A stretch of DNA of 64,000 nt from Bacteroidales bacterium (GTDB lineage Bacteria > Bacteroidota > Bacteroidia > Bacteroidales > Marinilabiliaceae), in NCBI GenBank assembly GCA_003249255.1, contig QKJP01000031.1, positions 124,001-188,000 of the forward strand, given 5' to 3'. Both the position numbers and the translations under genes were made by a program. The notes beneath the pieces are model-generated. The model saw nothing but the letters and a program-made list of their open reading frames with translations, was not told where the DNA came from and ran no database searches. Below are positions 17,708-25,187 of the stretch, one piece after another. Position 1 is the stretch's first letter, and each line of letters begins with the position of its first letter.

Positions 17708-17710
17708 TTT
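17669..17710 (+). terminator. Hairpin in the last codons of miaA, possible terminator
   Basis: AAAGAGGAGAT (17669-17679) and ATCTCCTCTTT (17690-17700) pair over 11 bp around a 10-base loop. The following ATTATAATTT is T-rich but interrupted. The stop codon at 17705-17707 lies just past the stem. Confidence 0.45.
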
Positions 17711-17894
17711 ATTCCCAAAACAGACACTCACAAGAATCAAACATCTGCACCAAAAATTAAGAAATAGCCACTTGCCTTTAGCGCTAACTTTCATCAGCAC
17801 AATTTGATCCGATAGTAATAAACAAACTTTAGATTGGGAGGACCATATCGAAAACGTAGGAACCTATTATTGTAGATGAACTCTTCCTCCCTTT

Positions 17895-18617
17895 TTACTT
17901 TTCAGCCACAACTATGGTATGAAATGAATCCTCGGTCCACTCAGTTTGATCAAAACCACCAAAAAAATCAACTTTTGAGAAATCGGAGGCTAACATTTTT
18001 TCAATTTCACTTCTCTGCAATGGTAACAACGGAACTTCACCAACGACTTTTGACCCATCTGCTTTATTGGTTAAAATCGTTTCAAAACCTATAACTCCGG
18101 GTTTTTGATGATAGTTTCGAACCAAATTATAGTTCACAACATCGATTGTTGGCAATGCAGTAACACCCTTTGCCACCACCCGATCATAATTAATTATTTG
18201 AAACATAAACTTCCCACCTTTCTTCAAACGAAAAGCAGCATCATGCGACACATAATGAATGTCATTAAAAGAGTTGAGGTGCACCAAGGTATTTCCAAAA
18301 CAAACTAAAGCATCAAAAACAACACTTGGAAACAAAGCCCATAACTTCATCATATCGCCTTGCTGAAACTTAAGATTTAAAGCTCTTGGTTTCTTCCCTT
18401 TAGCAACAGCAACCATTTGTTCATTAAAATCAAATGCACGAACCATAGCACCCTTACGCGCTAAACTTATCGATAATGATCCTGTTCCACATCCCATATC
18501 AAGGATATTACTATCCCACACATTTTTTCCTAATTGATTAATTAAAAACTCTTCCTGCTTTTCGTTAAAAGGAAAAAGTTCATCGTATGCACTTACAATT
18601 TGATCGTAAAACTTCAT
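17895..18617 (-). CDS. Class I SAM-dependent methyltransferase
   Basis: A 240-residue protein with motif I ILDMGCGTGSLSISLA, an acidic motif II (RAFDFNEQM), a post-I QQGDMM and motif-IV-like DALVCFGNTLVHL. Methyltransf_11/25-type small-molecule or lipid methyltransferase; the substrate is not indicated. The ATG overlaps the stop of the upstream GT2 gene by one base, so translation is coupled and the two probably act on the same or related lipid-linked compound (inference). Confidence 0.8.
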   Translation of the reverse strand: MKFYDQIVSAYDELFPFNEKQEEFLINQLGKNVWDSNILDMGCGTGSLSISLARKGAMVRAFDFNEQMVAVAKGKKPRALNLKFQQGDMMKLWALFPSVVFDALVCFGNTLVHLNSFNDIHYVSHDAAFRLKKGGKFMFQIINYDRVVAKGVTALPTIDVVNYNLVRNYHQKPGVIGFETILTNKADGSKVVGEVPLLPLQRSEIEKMLASDFSKVDFFGGFDQTEWTEDSFHTIVVAEK

Positions 18618-19567
18618 TAACTAATTCTTTCTGAAATATTATATACGTTTCTATCTGTTGAATTTCTCGAAATCATTTCGGCCAGAAAGCCGGTTAAAAA
18701 CAACTGTGTTCCTAAAACCATACAAATTAAAGCAATATAAAAATAAGGACTTTCGGTTACTAACTGTGCTGATATATGATGATACACAAACCATAACTTT
18801 TTTAATCCCAGATAAGAAGCAGAGCAAAAACCAATGATAAACATCAGAGTCCCTACTCCTCCAAATAAATGCATAGGTCGTTTGCCAAATTTCGAAATGA
18901 ACGTCACCGACATCAAATCCAGAAACCCCTTAATGGTACGTTCGATCCCAAATTTTGAAACGCCGTATTTTCGTTCCTGATGCTGAACTACTTTTTCAGC
19001 AATTTTAGAAAAACCAGCCTGTTTCGCAATCAAAGGAATATAACGATGCATTTCACCATAGACTTCAATATTTTTTACAACCTCTTTACGATAAGCTTTT
19101 AGTCCACAATTAAAATCATGCAGTTTAATACCGGAAACCATTCGCACAGTTCGATTAAATAATTTACTCGGTAAAGTTTTACCAAGAGGATCATAACGCT
19201 TTTTCTTCCAGCCACTTACAACATCCAATCCATCCTGAACAATCATTCGATAAAGCTCAGGTATTTCATCAGGACTATCTTGCAAATCAGCATCCATTGT
19301 AATCACAACATCACCCTCCACAGCTTCGAAACCACAAAACAAGGCGGCTGATTTCCCATAATTACGCCGAAAACGAATGCCTTTCACCACATCGTTATTC
19401 ATTTTTAAATTCTGAACTACTCTCCAGGATTGATCAGAACTACCATCATCCACAAAAACAACTTCATAAGTTATAGACATACCATCTACAACTTTTCGTA
19501 TCCATTTTAATAATTCAGGTAAAGATTCTTCTTCGTTATAAAGAGGAACTATGATTGATAAATTCAT
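18617..19567 (-). CDS. Family 2 glycosyltransferase with membrane anchor (DPM1/GtrB type)
   Basis: A 316-residue protein. GT2 catalytic part: LSIIVPLYNEEESLPEL, VFVDDGSSDQSW, and the DxD-type TMDADLQDSPDEIPEL, followed by LPSKLFNRTV and FNCGLKAYR. Two C-terminal membrane helices lie at about residues 230-255 and 275-300. This arrangement fits polyprenyl-phosphate sugar transferases of the GtrB/DPM1 type, which charge undecaprenyl phosphate with a single sugar. It is followed without gap by a methyltransferase and is outside the main capsule operon. Confidence 0.85.
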   Translation of the reverse strand: MNLSIIVPLYNEEESLPELLKWIRKVVDGMSITYEVVFVDDGSSDQSWRVVQNLKMNNDVVKGIRFRRNYGKSAALFCGFEAVEGDVVITMDADLQDSPDEIPELYRMIVQDGLDVVSGWKKKRYDPLGKTLPSKLFNRTVRMVSGIKLHDFNCGLKAYRKEVVKNIEVYGEMHRYIPLIAKQAGFSKIAEKVVQHQERKYGVSKFGIERTIKGFLDLMSVTFISKFGKRPMHLFGGVGTLMFIIGFCSASYLGLKKLWFVYHHISAQLVTESPYFYIALICMVLGTQLFLTGFLAEMISRNSTDRNVYNISERIS

Positions 19568-19600
19568 GCGTTAGTTTACTTTTAAATGGCCACTTGGCGC

Positions 19601-19650
19601 AAAACACCATTTTGCCTTCTTAAATCAGAGTTTCTTTGCATGGTGTTTAT
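19601..19650 (-). terminator. Weak hairpin between the DUF4199 and GT2 genes
   Basis: AAACACCAT (19603-19611) pairs with ATGGTGTTT (19641-19649) across a long loop of about 29 bases; only four T follow on the minus strand. It may separate two transcripts. Confidence 0.3.
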
Positions 19651-19655
19651 TAGGT

Positions 19656-20189
19656 TTATTCTGATACAACCTCAAAAGGTGGCTTGTCTTTTTTTACAAT
19701 TGCTGCTAAGATAAGAGAAATTAAAGTACCAATAATCGCTTGTCCTATTATTTCGAAAAACACAAGCGAACCAGGTGTAAACAACTTTCGATACATCTTC
19801 TCGGCTTGTACTATCTGACTTTCGGGCAATCCACTTTCCGACAAAATTAATAATGCTTTATCAATTAACAGCCCAATAAACTCGGGAGCGATAAATTTTA
19901 CCAACACCAATAAAAACAATCCACTTACAAAACCAGTACTAAGACTTATTACTACACCTAGCTTAACGCCTTTACTGTAAGTTAAAAAACCACCATTCAG
20001 TTTATCTCTAAATTGTTTCATCCCTACAAACAGAGTTAAAATAAAAACTGCTCTTGAAATTAATCCTAATAAACCATTTTCGAAAGCTCCTAAATAATAT
20101 AAAGCTATACTATATACCCCTGTAAAAAGCCCTAAATAAAATCCAATGGTTAATCCGGTCTTTTTAACAGATACTTCTTCAACTGACAT
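19656..20189 (-). CDS. DUF4199 membrane protein
   Basis: About 177 residues from MSVEEVSVKK (20189). The upstream 37 codons have no coding character. Four hydrophobic helices, with the family segment FLTYSKGVKLGVVISLSTGFVSGLF, and an amphipathic loop (SESGLPESQIVQAEKMYRK) between helices three and four, followed by FTPGSLVFFEIIGQAIIG. DUF4199 is almost confined to Bacteroidota and often stands just upstream of a GT2 gene, as here. No biochemical role is known. Confidence 0.8.
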   Translation of the reverse strand: MSVEEVSVKKTGLTIGFYLGLFTGVYSIALYYLGAFENGLLGLISRAVFILTLFVGMKQFRDKLNGGFLTYSKGVKLGVVISLSTGFVSGLFLLVLVKFIAPEFIGLLIDKALLILSESGLPESQIVQAEKMYRKLFTPGSLVFFEIIGQAIIGTLISLILAAIVKKDKPPFEVVSE

Positions 20190-20371
20190 ATTTTTTTCTT
20201 TTGAAATTTCTAGGCGACTAAGATATAAAATGATTGTAAGACCAAAAGAAGGAAGTCCATTTTTTACTACCAACCTTATAGCCCCAAAAAAACAATCCAA
20301 AAAAAATTGAAATTTTTATCCCTCATTTTCACATACTTAACACATTTGCAATAAAAAAGTTCACTAAATAA

Positions 20372-20402
20372 TTTGCAGGAATGAATTTATGTGCTACCTT
20401 TG
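20372..20402 (+). promoter_or_regulatory. Strong promoter of the SRP RNA-tRNA transcript
   Basis: TTTG at 20372-20375, 19 bases, then TACCTTTG at 20395-20402: a perfect Bacteroidota promoter. Transcription should begin near 20409. Confidence 0.85.
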
Positions 20403-20408
20403 CATCCG

Positions 20409-20520
20409 CAATCACGAAAGACGGGTAAGTCTCATACGACCAGCTCCCGTTGAACTCCCCCAGGGCCTGGCGGCAGCAAGGGTAAACGGTTGTAGCGGTG
20501 CGATATGGGTAGCTTACCCA
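20409..20520 (+). ncRNA. ffs: Signal recognition particle RNA (small bacterial type)
   Basis: The ends pair: GGGTAAG (20423-20429) with CTTACCC (20513-20519). The apical domain reads CAGGGCCTGGCGGCAGCAAGG, matching the SRP helix-8 pattern with its asymmetric AGCAA loop strand; the terminal stem GCC/GGC closes a TGGC loop, the URRC alternative to the more common GNAR tetraloop. The 5' end is placed from the promoter; the 3' end is uncertain by a few bases because tRNA-Thr follows at once. It binds Ffh for co-translational membrane targeting. Confidence 0.85.
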
Positions 20521-20523
20521 CCC

Positions 20524-20597
20524 GCCGATGTAGCTCAGTTGGCTAGAGCAGCTGATTTGTAATCAGCAGGTCGGGGGTTCGAGTCCCTTCATCGGCT
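20524..20597 (+). tRNA. tRNA-Thr (anticodon TGT), copy 1
   Basis: 74 nt cloverleaf: acceptor GCCGATG with CATCGGC, anticodon stem CTGAT/ATCAG with TGT in the loop, T-arm GGGGG-TTCGAGT-CCCTT. No encoded CCA. It follows the SRP RNA by four bases, so processing must separate them. Confidence 0.95.
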
Positions 20598-20665
20598 CTT
20601 GGTAGAGAAAGCTCTACAAGACATCCGGCAGAGAACCGGAACTTAAAATTATTGAAAATACAGTT

Positions 20666-20748
20666 GGGGAGATACCAAAGCGGCCAACTGGGACGGACTG
20701 TAACTCCGTTGTCTTACGACTTCGCAGGTTCGAATCCTGCTCTCCCCA
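20666..20748 (+). tRNA. tRNA-Tyr (anticodon GTA)
   Basis: 83 nt class II tRNA with long variable arm. Acceptor GGGGAGA with TCTCCCC, anticodon loop CTGTAAC. Short hairpins (GTAGAG/CTCTAC and CCGG/CCGG) fill the spacer after tRNA-Thr copy 1. Confidence 0.95.
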
Positions 20749-20755
20749 CACTATT

Positions 20756-20829
20756 GCCGATGTAGCTCAGTTGGCTAGAGCAGCTGATTTGTAATCAGCA
20801 GGTCGGGGGTTCGAGTCCCTTCATCGGCT
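20756..20829 (+). tRNA. tRNA-Thr (anticodon TGT), copy 2
   Basis: Identical over all 74 nt to the copy at 20524-20597. The surrounding spacers differ, so the duplication covers essentially only the mature tRNA. Confidence 0.95.
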
Positions 20830-20843
20830 CTGTATTTTATTTT

Positions 20844-20916
20844 GCGGAAGTAGCTCAGTTGATAGAGCGTCAGCCTTCCAAGCTGAGGGTCGCGGGTTTG
20901 AGCCCCGTCTTCCGCT
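20844..20916 (+). tRNA. tRNA-Gly (anticodon TCC)
   Basis: 73 nt cloverleaf. Acceptor GCGGAAG with CTTCCGC, anticodon loop CTTCCAA, T-arm CGGGT-TTGAGCC-CCG. It is the last tRNA before the terminator. Confidence 0.95.
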
Positions 20917-20923
20917 CAAGAAA

Positions 20924-20953
20924 GCCATTCGAAACATTTCGGATGGCTTTTTT
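20924..20953 (+). terminator. Rho-independent terminator of the SRP RNA-tRNA transcript
   Basis: GCCATTCG (20924-20931) pairs with CGGATGGC (20940-20947), 8 bp with one G-T, followed by six T. Confidence 0.9.
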
Positions 20954-21021
20954 ACGTTTAAAACTAAAACGCCTTTAATTCGTATACCGACTACTCTATT
21001 CCAACACTAAACACTAAAGCT

Positions 21022-21633
21022 ATGCTTATTAAATTATACGAAAACAATCCTAACCCTAAGGACATCCAACAAATTGTTGATATTCTTAAAAAAGGAGGTA
21101 TCGTTATTTATCCAACTGATACCATTTATGGAATTGGTTGCGATATTAACAATGCAAAAGCAATTGAAAGGATTGCCCGTATTAAAAACATAAACCTAAA
21201 AAAAGCTAACCTTTCATTCATTTGTCACGACTTAAGCCACATTTCTGATTTCACGAGACCTTTGAGCAATCAAATCTTTAAACTCATGAAGCACAATTTA
21301 CCCGGTCCATTTACCTTCATCCTTGAAGCCAACAACCAAGTACCCAAACTCTTTAAAAACAACAAAAAAACAGTGGGCATCCGCGTACCTGACAATAACA
21401 TTATCCGCGAATTAGTAAAGGAACTGGGCAATCCAATCTTATCCACTTCAGTTCATGATGAGGATGATGTAATTGAATACACCACTGATCCGGAACTTAT
21501 CTATGAAAAATTTAAGGATTTAGTAGATGTTGTTATTGATGGTGGATATGGCGATAACGAACCCTCAACAATTATTGATTGCACCAGTGGGGAGATTGAA
21601 ATTATAAGAGAAGGAAAAGGAAAATTAAAATAG
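21022..21633 (+). CDS. YrdC/YciO/Sua5-family protein
   Basis: A 203-residue single-domain protein of the Sua5/YrdC fold: GGIVIYPTDTIYGIGCDI near the start, KKANLSFICHDLSHIS, LPGPFTFILEAN, VGIRVPDN and a closing STIIDCTSGEIEIIREGKG. The family includes the threonylcarbamoyl-AMP synthase that starts t6A37 modification of tRNA. The form LKKANLSFICHDLSHIS and the length are closer to the YciO branch, whose activity is less certain, so no symbol is given. The N-terminus LIKLYENNPNPKDIQQIVDIL is typical for the Bacteroidota version. Confidence 0.85.
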   Translation: MLIKLYENNPNPKDIQQIVDILKKGGIVIYPTDTIYGIGCDINNAKAIERIARIKNINLKKANLSFICHDLSHISDFTRPLSNQIFKLMKHNLPGPFTFILEANNQVPKLFKNNKKTVGIRVPDNNIIRELVKELGNPILSTSVHDEDDVIEYTTDPELIYEKFKDLVDVVIDGGYGDNEPSTIIDCTSGEIEIIREGKGKLK

Positions 21634-22085
21634 AACTACATCGTAACCGTACTGCATTAAACAATAAACATTAGCACTTAGACTTAATGACAAAACATTC
21701 TAAAACTAAGATATTTCGTCATTAAGATTTCTTAATCCTACAGCTCAATAAAAAGGATCAAGTTATATTTTGGCGGAATACTTTATATTAATACCGATAA
21801 ATGCTAAAAGGTAATAAGGTTGTTTTGTTGTGAATTATATTCTACTGAGGTGCCTTCGACTAACTAAAAAGCATCCTTTGTTTCAAAATAATGTGCTTCC
21901 ACAAATAGATGTCTGGATATTACAAAACCTTTTTGCAAAGATTATAAGTAAAAAAATAGCAACACAAATAACTCCGCCATTTATCTCAGCCAGAAATATT
22001 GGAAGATTGTACCTTTTGACCAAGAACTCTCTTCATAGTCAACATAATTAAGAAAGTACAGCTTCATCATATTAAGAAGAGCCCA
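21634..22085. other. Intergenic region, 452 bases
   Basis: It lies between convergent genes (21022-21633 plus, trkH minus). A 73-codon open frame from a GTG at 21830 has no recognisable features and is not accepted as a gene. No clear terminator is seen for either gene. Confidence 0.5.
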
Positions 22086-23537
22086 TTAACCTTTCCAAAA
22101 ATAAGATGAAAAAAGAAGAATAACAGTAAATAATTCCAAACGACCTACTAACATTAAAAAAGCCAAAAACCACTTGCCCAATGTCGGGATATAATAAAAA
22201 TTTGCAGCAGGACCCACCTCTCCGAATCCGGGTCCAATGTTACCTATTGATGTTGCTACAGCTCCAAGTGAAGTATCTAGTTCTAATCCCATCATGGACA
22301 TAATGACCATACTAACCCCAATAATGAGCATATATATAACAATAAACGCCAATACATTATTAACGATATTGGGTGCTACAGCTCTGGAATTATAGCGTAC
22401 AGGAATTATGGCATTGGGATGGATTAAACGTTTCAATTCATAATAACTATTCTTCATTAACAATACGATTCGCACTACTTTTATTCCACCTCCGGTTGAA
22501 CCTGCCGATCCTCCAAGGAACATTAACAACAAAACAATGACACTCAAAAATGGGAGCCAAACCAAATAATCAGCTGTGGCATACCCTGTTGTTGTAATTA
22601 AAGAAACCACCTGAAACAAAGAATCACGCCATGCCTTTTCAACAGTTGCAACATCTCCAGAAAAATAAAGGACAGAACCAATTATAATACTAACCCCAAT
22701 AGTAATCCAAAAATAATTACGAAATTCTTCATCCTGTATTACCTTTTTCATTTTACCATGCAAAGCACTGTACGACAAGGTAAAATTCGTTCCTGCTATG
22801 AACATGAACAAGATTATAACATACTGCAAAAAGGGTGATGAAAAATATGCTACACTCGCTTGTTTAGTAGAATAACCACCTGTTGCCATTGTTGTAAAAC
22901 TATGGCATATAGCATCAAAAAAACTCATCCCTCCAACCCACAATAACACAGTCTCCATCAATGTATAAGCCACATATATAGAATACAAACGCTTAGCAGT
23001 CTCCGTAATACGAGGATGCAATTTATCCGGCACTATCCCGGGAACTTCAGCCACAAACATTTGCATACCACCAACTCCCAAAAAAGGCAGAATTGCAAGG
23101 GACAGAACAATGATTCCCATGCCCCCTAACCATTGAATTAAGCTACGCCAAAACAAGATTCCATGAGGCAAGGCTTCAATATCATTGAGTATACTACTTC
23201 CTGTAGTGGTAAAACCAGACATCGTTTCAAAAAAAGCATCGGTAAAGGAAGGAATGGCATTACTCAACCAAAAAGGTAAAAGTCCAAATAAAGAAAACAC
23301 TATCCACACCATGGAAACGACTAAATAACCTTCTCGTTTCCCTATATTTTTTGGGGCGTCTTTTAATATGGCGGCTATAATCATACCGGGAACGATACAA
23401 ATTCCTGCCGAAGTTAAATGATAAGGCAAATCATACTCTCCATACAATAGGGCTACAAAACCTGACAATAACATAAAAACACCTTCTACAACAAGTAGTA
23501 ATCCTAATACTAAAAGTATAAACCGATAATTAAGCAT
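22086..23537 (-). CDS. trkH: Trk potassium uptake channel subunit
   Basis: A 483-residue polytopic protein of the TrkH/KtrB superfamily. The four pore loops with the selectivity glycine are visible: SGFTTTGSS, TTMATGGYST, TTTGYATAD and SIGNIGPGFG. GGSAGSTGGGIKVVRI is the conserved inter-repeat segment with the gating loop. It moves potassium through the inner membrane, gated by the cytosolic TrkA ring encoded just upstream. The ending is slightly short (VILLFSSYFWKG), as is common in Bacteroidota TrkH. Confidence 0.95.
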   Translation of the reverse strand: MLNYRFILLVLGLLLVVEGVFMLLSGFVALLYGEYDLPYHLTSAGICIVPGMIIAAILKDAPKNIGKREGYLVVSMVWIVFSLFGLLPFWLSNAIPSFTDAFFETMSGFTTTGSSILNDIEALPHGILFWRSLIQWLGGMGIIVLSLAILPFLGVGGMQMFVAEVPGIVPDKLHPRITETAKRLYSIYVAYTLMETVLLWVGGMSFFDAICHSFTTMATGGYSTKQASVAYFSSPFLQYVIILFMFIAGTNFTLSYSALHGKMKKVIQDEEFRNYFWITIGVSIIIGSVLYFSGDVATVEKAWRDSLFQVVSLITTTGYATADYLVWLPFLSVIVLLLMFLGGSAGSTGGGIKVVRIVLLMKNSYYELKRLIHPNAIIPVRYNSRAVAPNIVNNVLAFIVIYMLIIGVSMVIMSMMGLELDTSLGAVATSIGNIGPGFGEVGPAANFYYIPTLGKWFLAFLMLVGRLELFTVILLFSSYFWKG

Positions 23538-23577
23538 ACGGAGCTGTTTGAAATTTTAATCGCTATCTTAACGAATA

Positions 23578-23603
23578 TAAAAAAAGCCGGATGAATTCCG
23601 GCT
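23578..23603 (-). terminator. Terminator downstream of trkA
   Basis: AGCCGGA (23585-23591) and TCCGGCT (23597-23603) pair over 7 bp with a 5-base loop, followed on the minus strand by seven T. It lies between trkA (stop 23758) and trkH (start 23537), so trkH is either read through partially or has its own promoter. Confidence 0.85.
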
Positions 23604-23757
23604 GCAAATATCTTACTTTTTTCATAATTATTTCCCCTGAACCGACCATACAAATTCTATTCTTCAAATATGAATACAAGTAAATGCTCGAATTTAGGTG
23701 CGAGTTCAAAAATAATTATCTAATTCTAAAACAAGAGATAACTAATTGTTGTGAACT

Positions 23758-25098
23758 TTAATTAAACATCTTCTCTATTTTTGAAATCCCAGAAGGCAGG
23801 ACGAATAACACCACTTTATCCTGTGGCTGAATTCGTGTTAAACCGGTAGCTAAAATGGCAGAATCACTTCTAATTATTCCACCAATGTATACGTCTTTAG
23901 GTAGCTTTAATTCTTTGAGTTGATCTTTGGTGATTTTCGATCCCGGTTGGGCAATTAACTCTAACACCTCTGCATCCGTGGAAATTAAACATTTCACATT
24001 GGAAACATGTGCACGCACTGTATATCGATAAATGTGACTTGCTGCAATCAATTTTTTATTGATAAGGGTACCAATACCAATATTCTCTGCTAAATCAATA
24101 TAATCCATGTTCTCAACTTCAGCAACAGTCTTTTTAATTCCCATTTTTTTAGCTAACTGACAAGCCAAAATATTGACTTCTGAATTAGCAGTCACAGCAA
24201 CAAAAGCATCCATTTTATGAATTCCTTCATCGCGTAACAACTCAAGATTTCGACCATCCCCATTAATCACCAATGTACGCTCTAATTCATCAGCTAATTT
24301 CGCAGACTTTTCTTTATCAATCTCAATTAACTTTATATTGTAATTACCTTCCAGCTGTTGGGCAACTTTCTTTCCGATTCGGCTCCCCCCAAGAATCATT
24401 ACATTTTTAATTTCGAATTGCGTCTTTCCGGCATCTAATAAAACCTGATCAACAGCTGATTTAGTTGTTAAAACATATATTAAGTCATTATGCAGCACAA
24501 CCTCACTTCCTCTTGGAATAATGGTTTCACCATGCCTATTTATAGCCACAATGTTATATTGCTGAGTCTCGTACATGGCAGAAATTTCAGCCATAGTTTT
24601 ATCTACTATCAAAGCATTATCTCGAACCTTAATTGCAAATAACACCAATTTACTACCACTAAACTCAACCATTTGTCGAGTTCCAACTTGCTTAAGAGAA
24701 GCTACAGTTTCTGAGGCTCCTAATTGCTCGGGATAAATCAACTCATCGATCCCTAACTGACGGAAAAACTCTTTATTTTCAGGCAATAGGTACTCATGAT
24801 TATTAACTCTGGCTACGGTGGTAGTGGCACCTAATTTTTTTGCCAAAATGCAAGATAAAATACTCATATCCTGATAAGGCGGTACAGCAATAAATAAATC
24901 ACATGATTTTACATTAGCTTCCTTTAAATCTTCTATGGAAGAAATCGTTCCAACAATTGTCATTAAATCAAAATGAGAATCAATCTGCTTCAGCTTCTCC
25001 TCATCTTCATCCATTAAAATGACATCATGCTTAGCATTACACAGCATTTTTGCTAAATGCGTTCCTACTTCACCAGCTCCTGCAATAAAAATCCTCAT
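23758..25098 (-). CDS. trkA: Trk potassium uptake regulatory subunit
   Basis: A 446-residue protein with two tandem RCK_N/RCK_C units: Rossmann start MRIFIAGAGEVGTHLAKML at residue 1 and VMILGGSRIGKKVAQQL at about 228; acidic strand ends (ILMDEDEEKL, LIEIDKEKS) as for NAD(H) binding. TrkA_C parts lie at about 140-215 and 365-445. It forms the cytosolic gating ring for TrkH. A good promoter is present 34 bases upstream. Confidence 0.95.
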   Translation of the reverse strand: MRIFIAGAGEVGTHLAKMLCNAKHDVILMDEDEEKLKQIDSHFDLMTIVGTISSIEDLKEANVKSCDLFIAVPPYQDMSILSCILAKKLGATTTVARVNNHEYLLPENKEFFRQLGIDELIYPEQLGASETVASLKQVGTRQMVEFSGSKLVLFAIKVRDNALIVDKTMAEISAMYETQQYNIVAINRHGETIIPRGSEVVLHNDLIYVLTTKSAVDQVLLDAGKTQFEIKNVMILGGSRIGKKVAQQLEGNYNIKLIEIDKEKSAKLADELERTLVINGDGRNLELLRDEGIHKMDAFVAVTANSEVNILACQLAKKMGIKKTVAEVENMDYIDLAENIGIGTLINKKLIAASHIYRYTVRAHVSNVKCLISTDAEVLELIAQPGSKITKDQLKELKLPKDVYIGGIIRSDSAILATGLTRIQPQDKVVLFVLPSGISKIEKMFN

Positions 25099-25131
25099 AT
25101 CGAAATATTATATTCTTTGGAAAAATTGACG

Positions 25132-25164
25132 CAAATTAAATTATTCTAAGTCCATACTTCCAAA
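25132..25164 (-). promoter_or_regulatory. Promoter of trkA
   Basis: Minus strand TTTG (25161-25164), 21 bases, TTAATTTG (25132-25139), one mismatch from TAnnTTTG. Confidence 0.5.
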
Positions 25165-25187
25165 TAAAAACGAATTGTTTTTGGTTA

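Noticed and set aside
21830-22051. 73-codon plus-strand open frame between the YrdC-like gene and trkH
   Set aside because: Starts with GTG, has no recognisable motif or promoter, and ends in a region of random-looking composition. Not supported as a gene.
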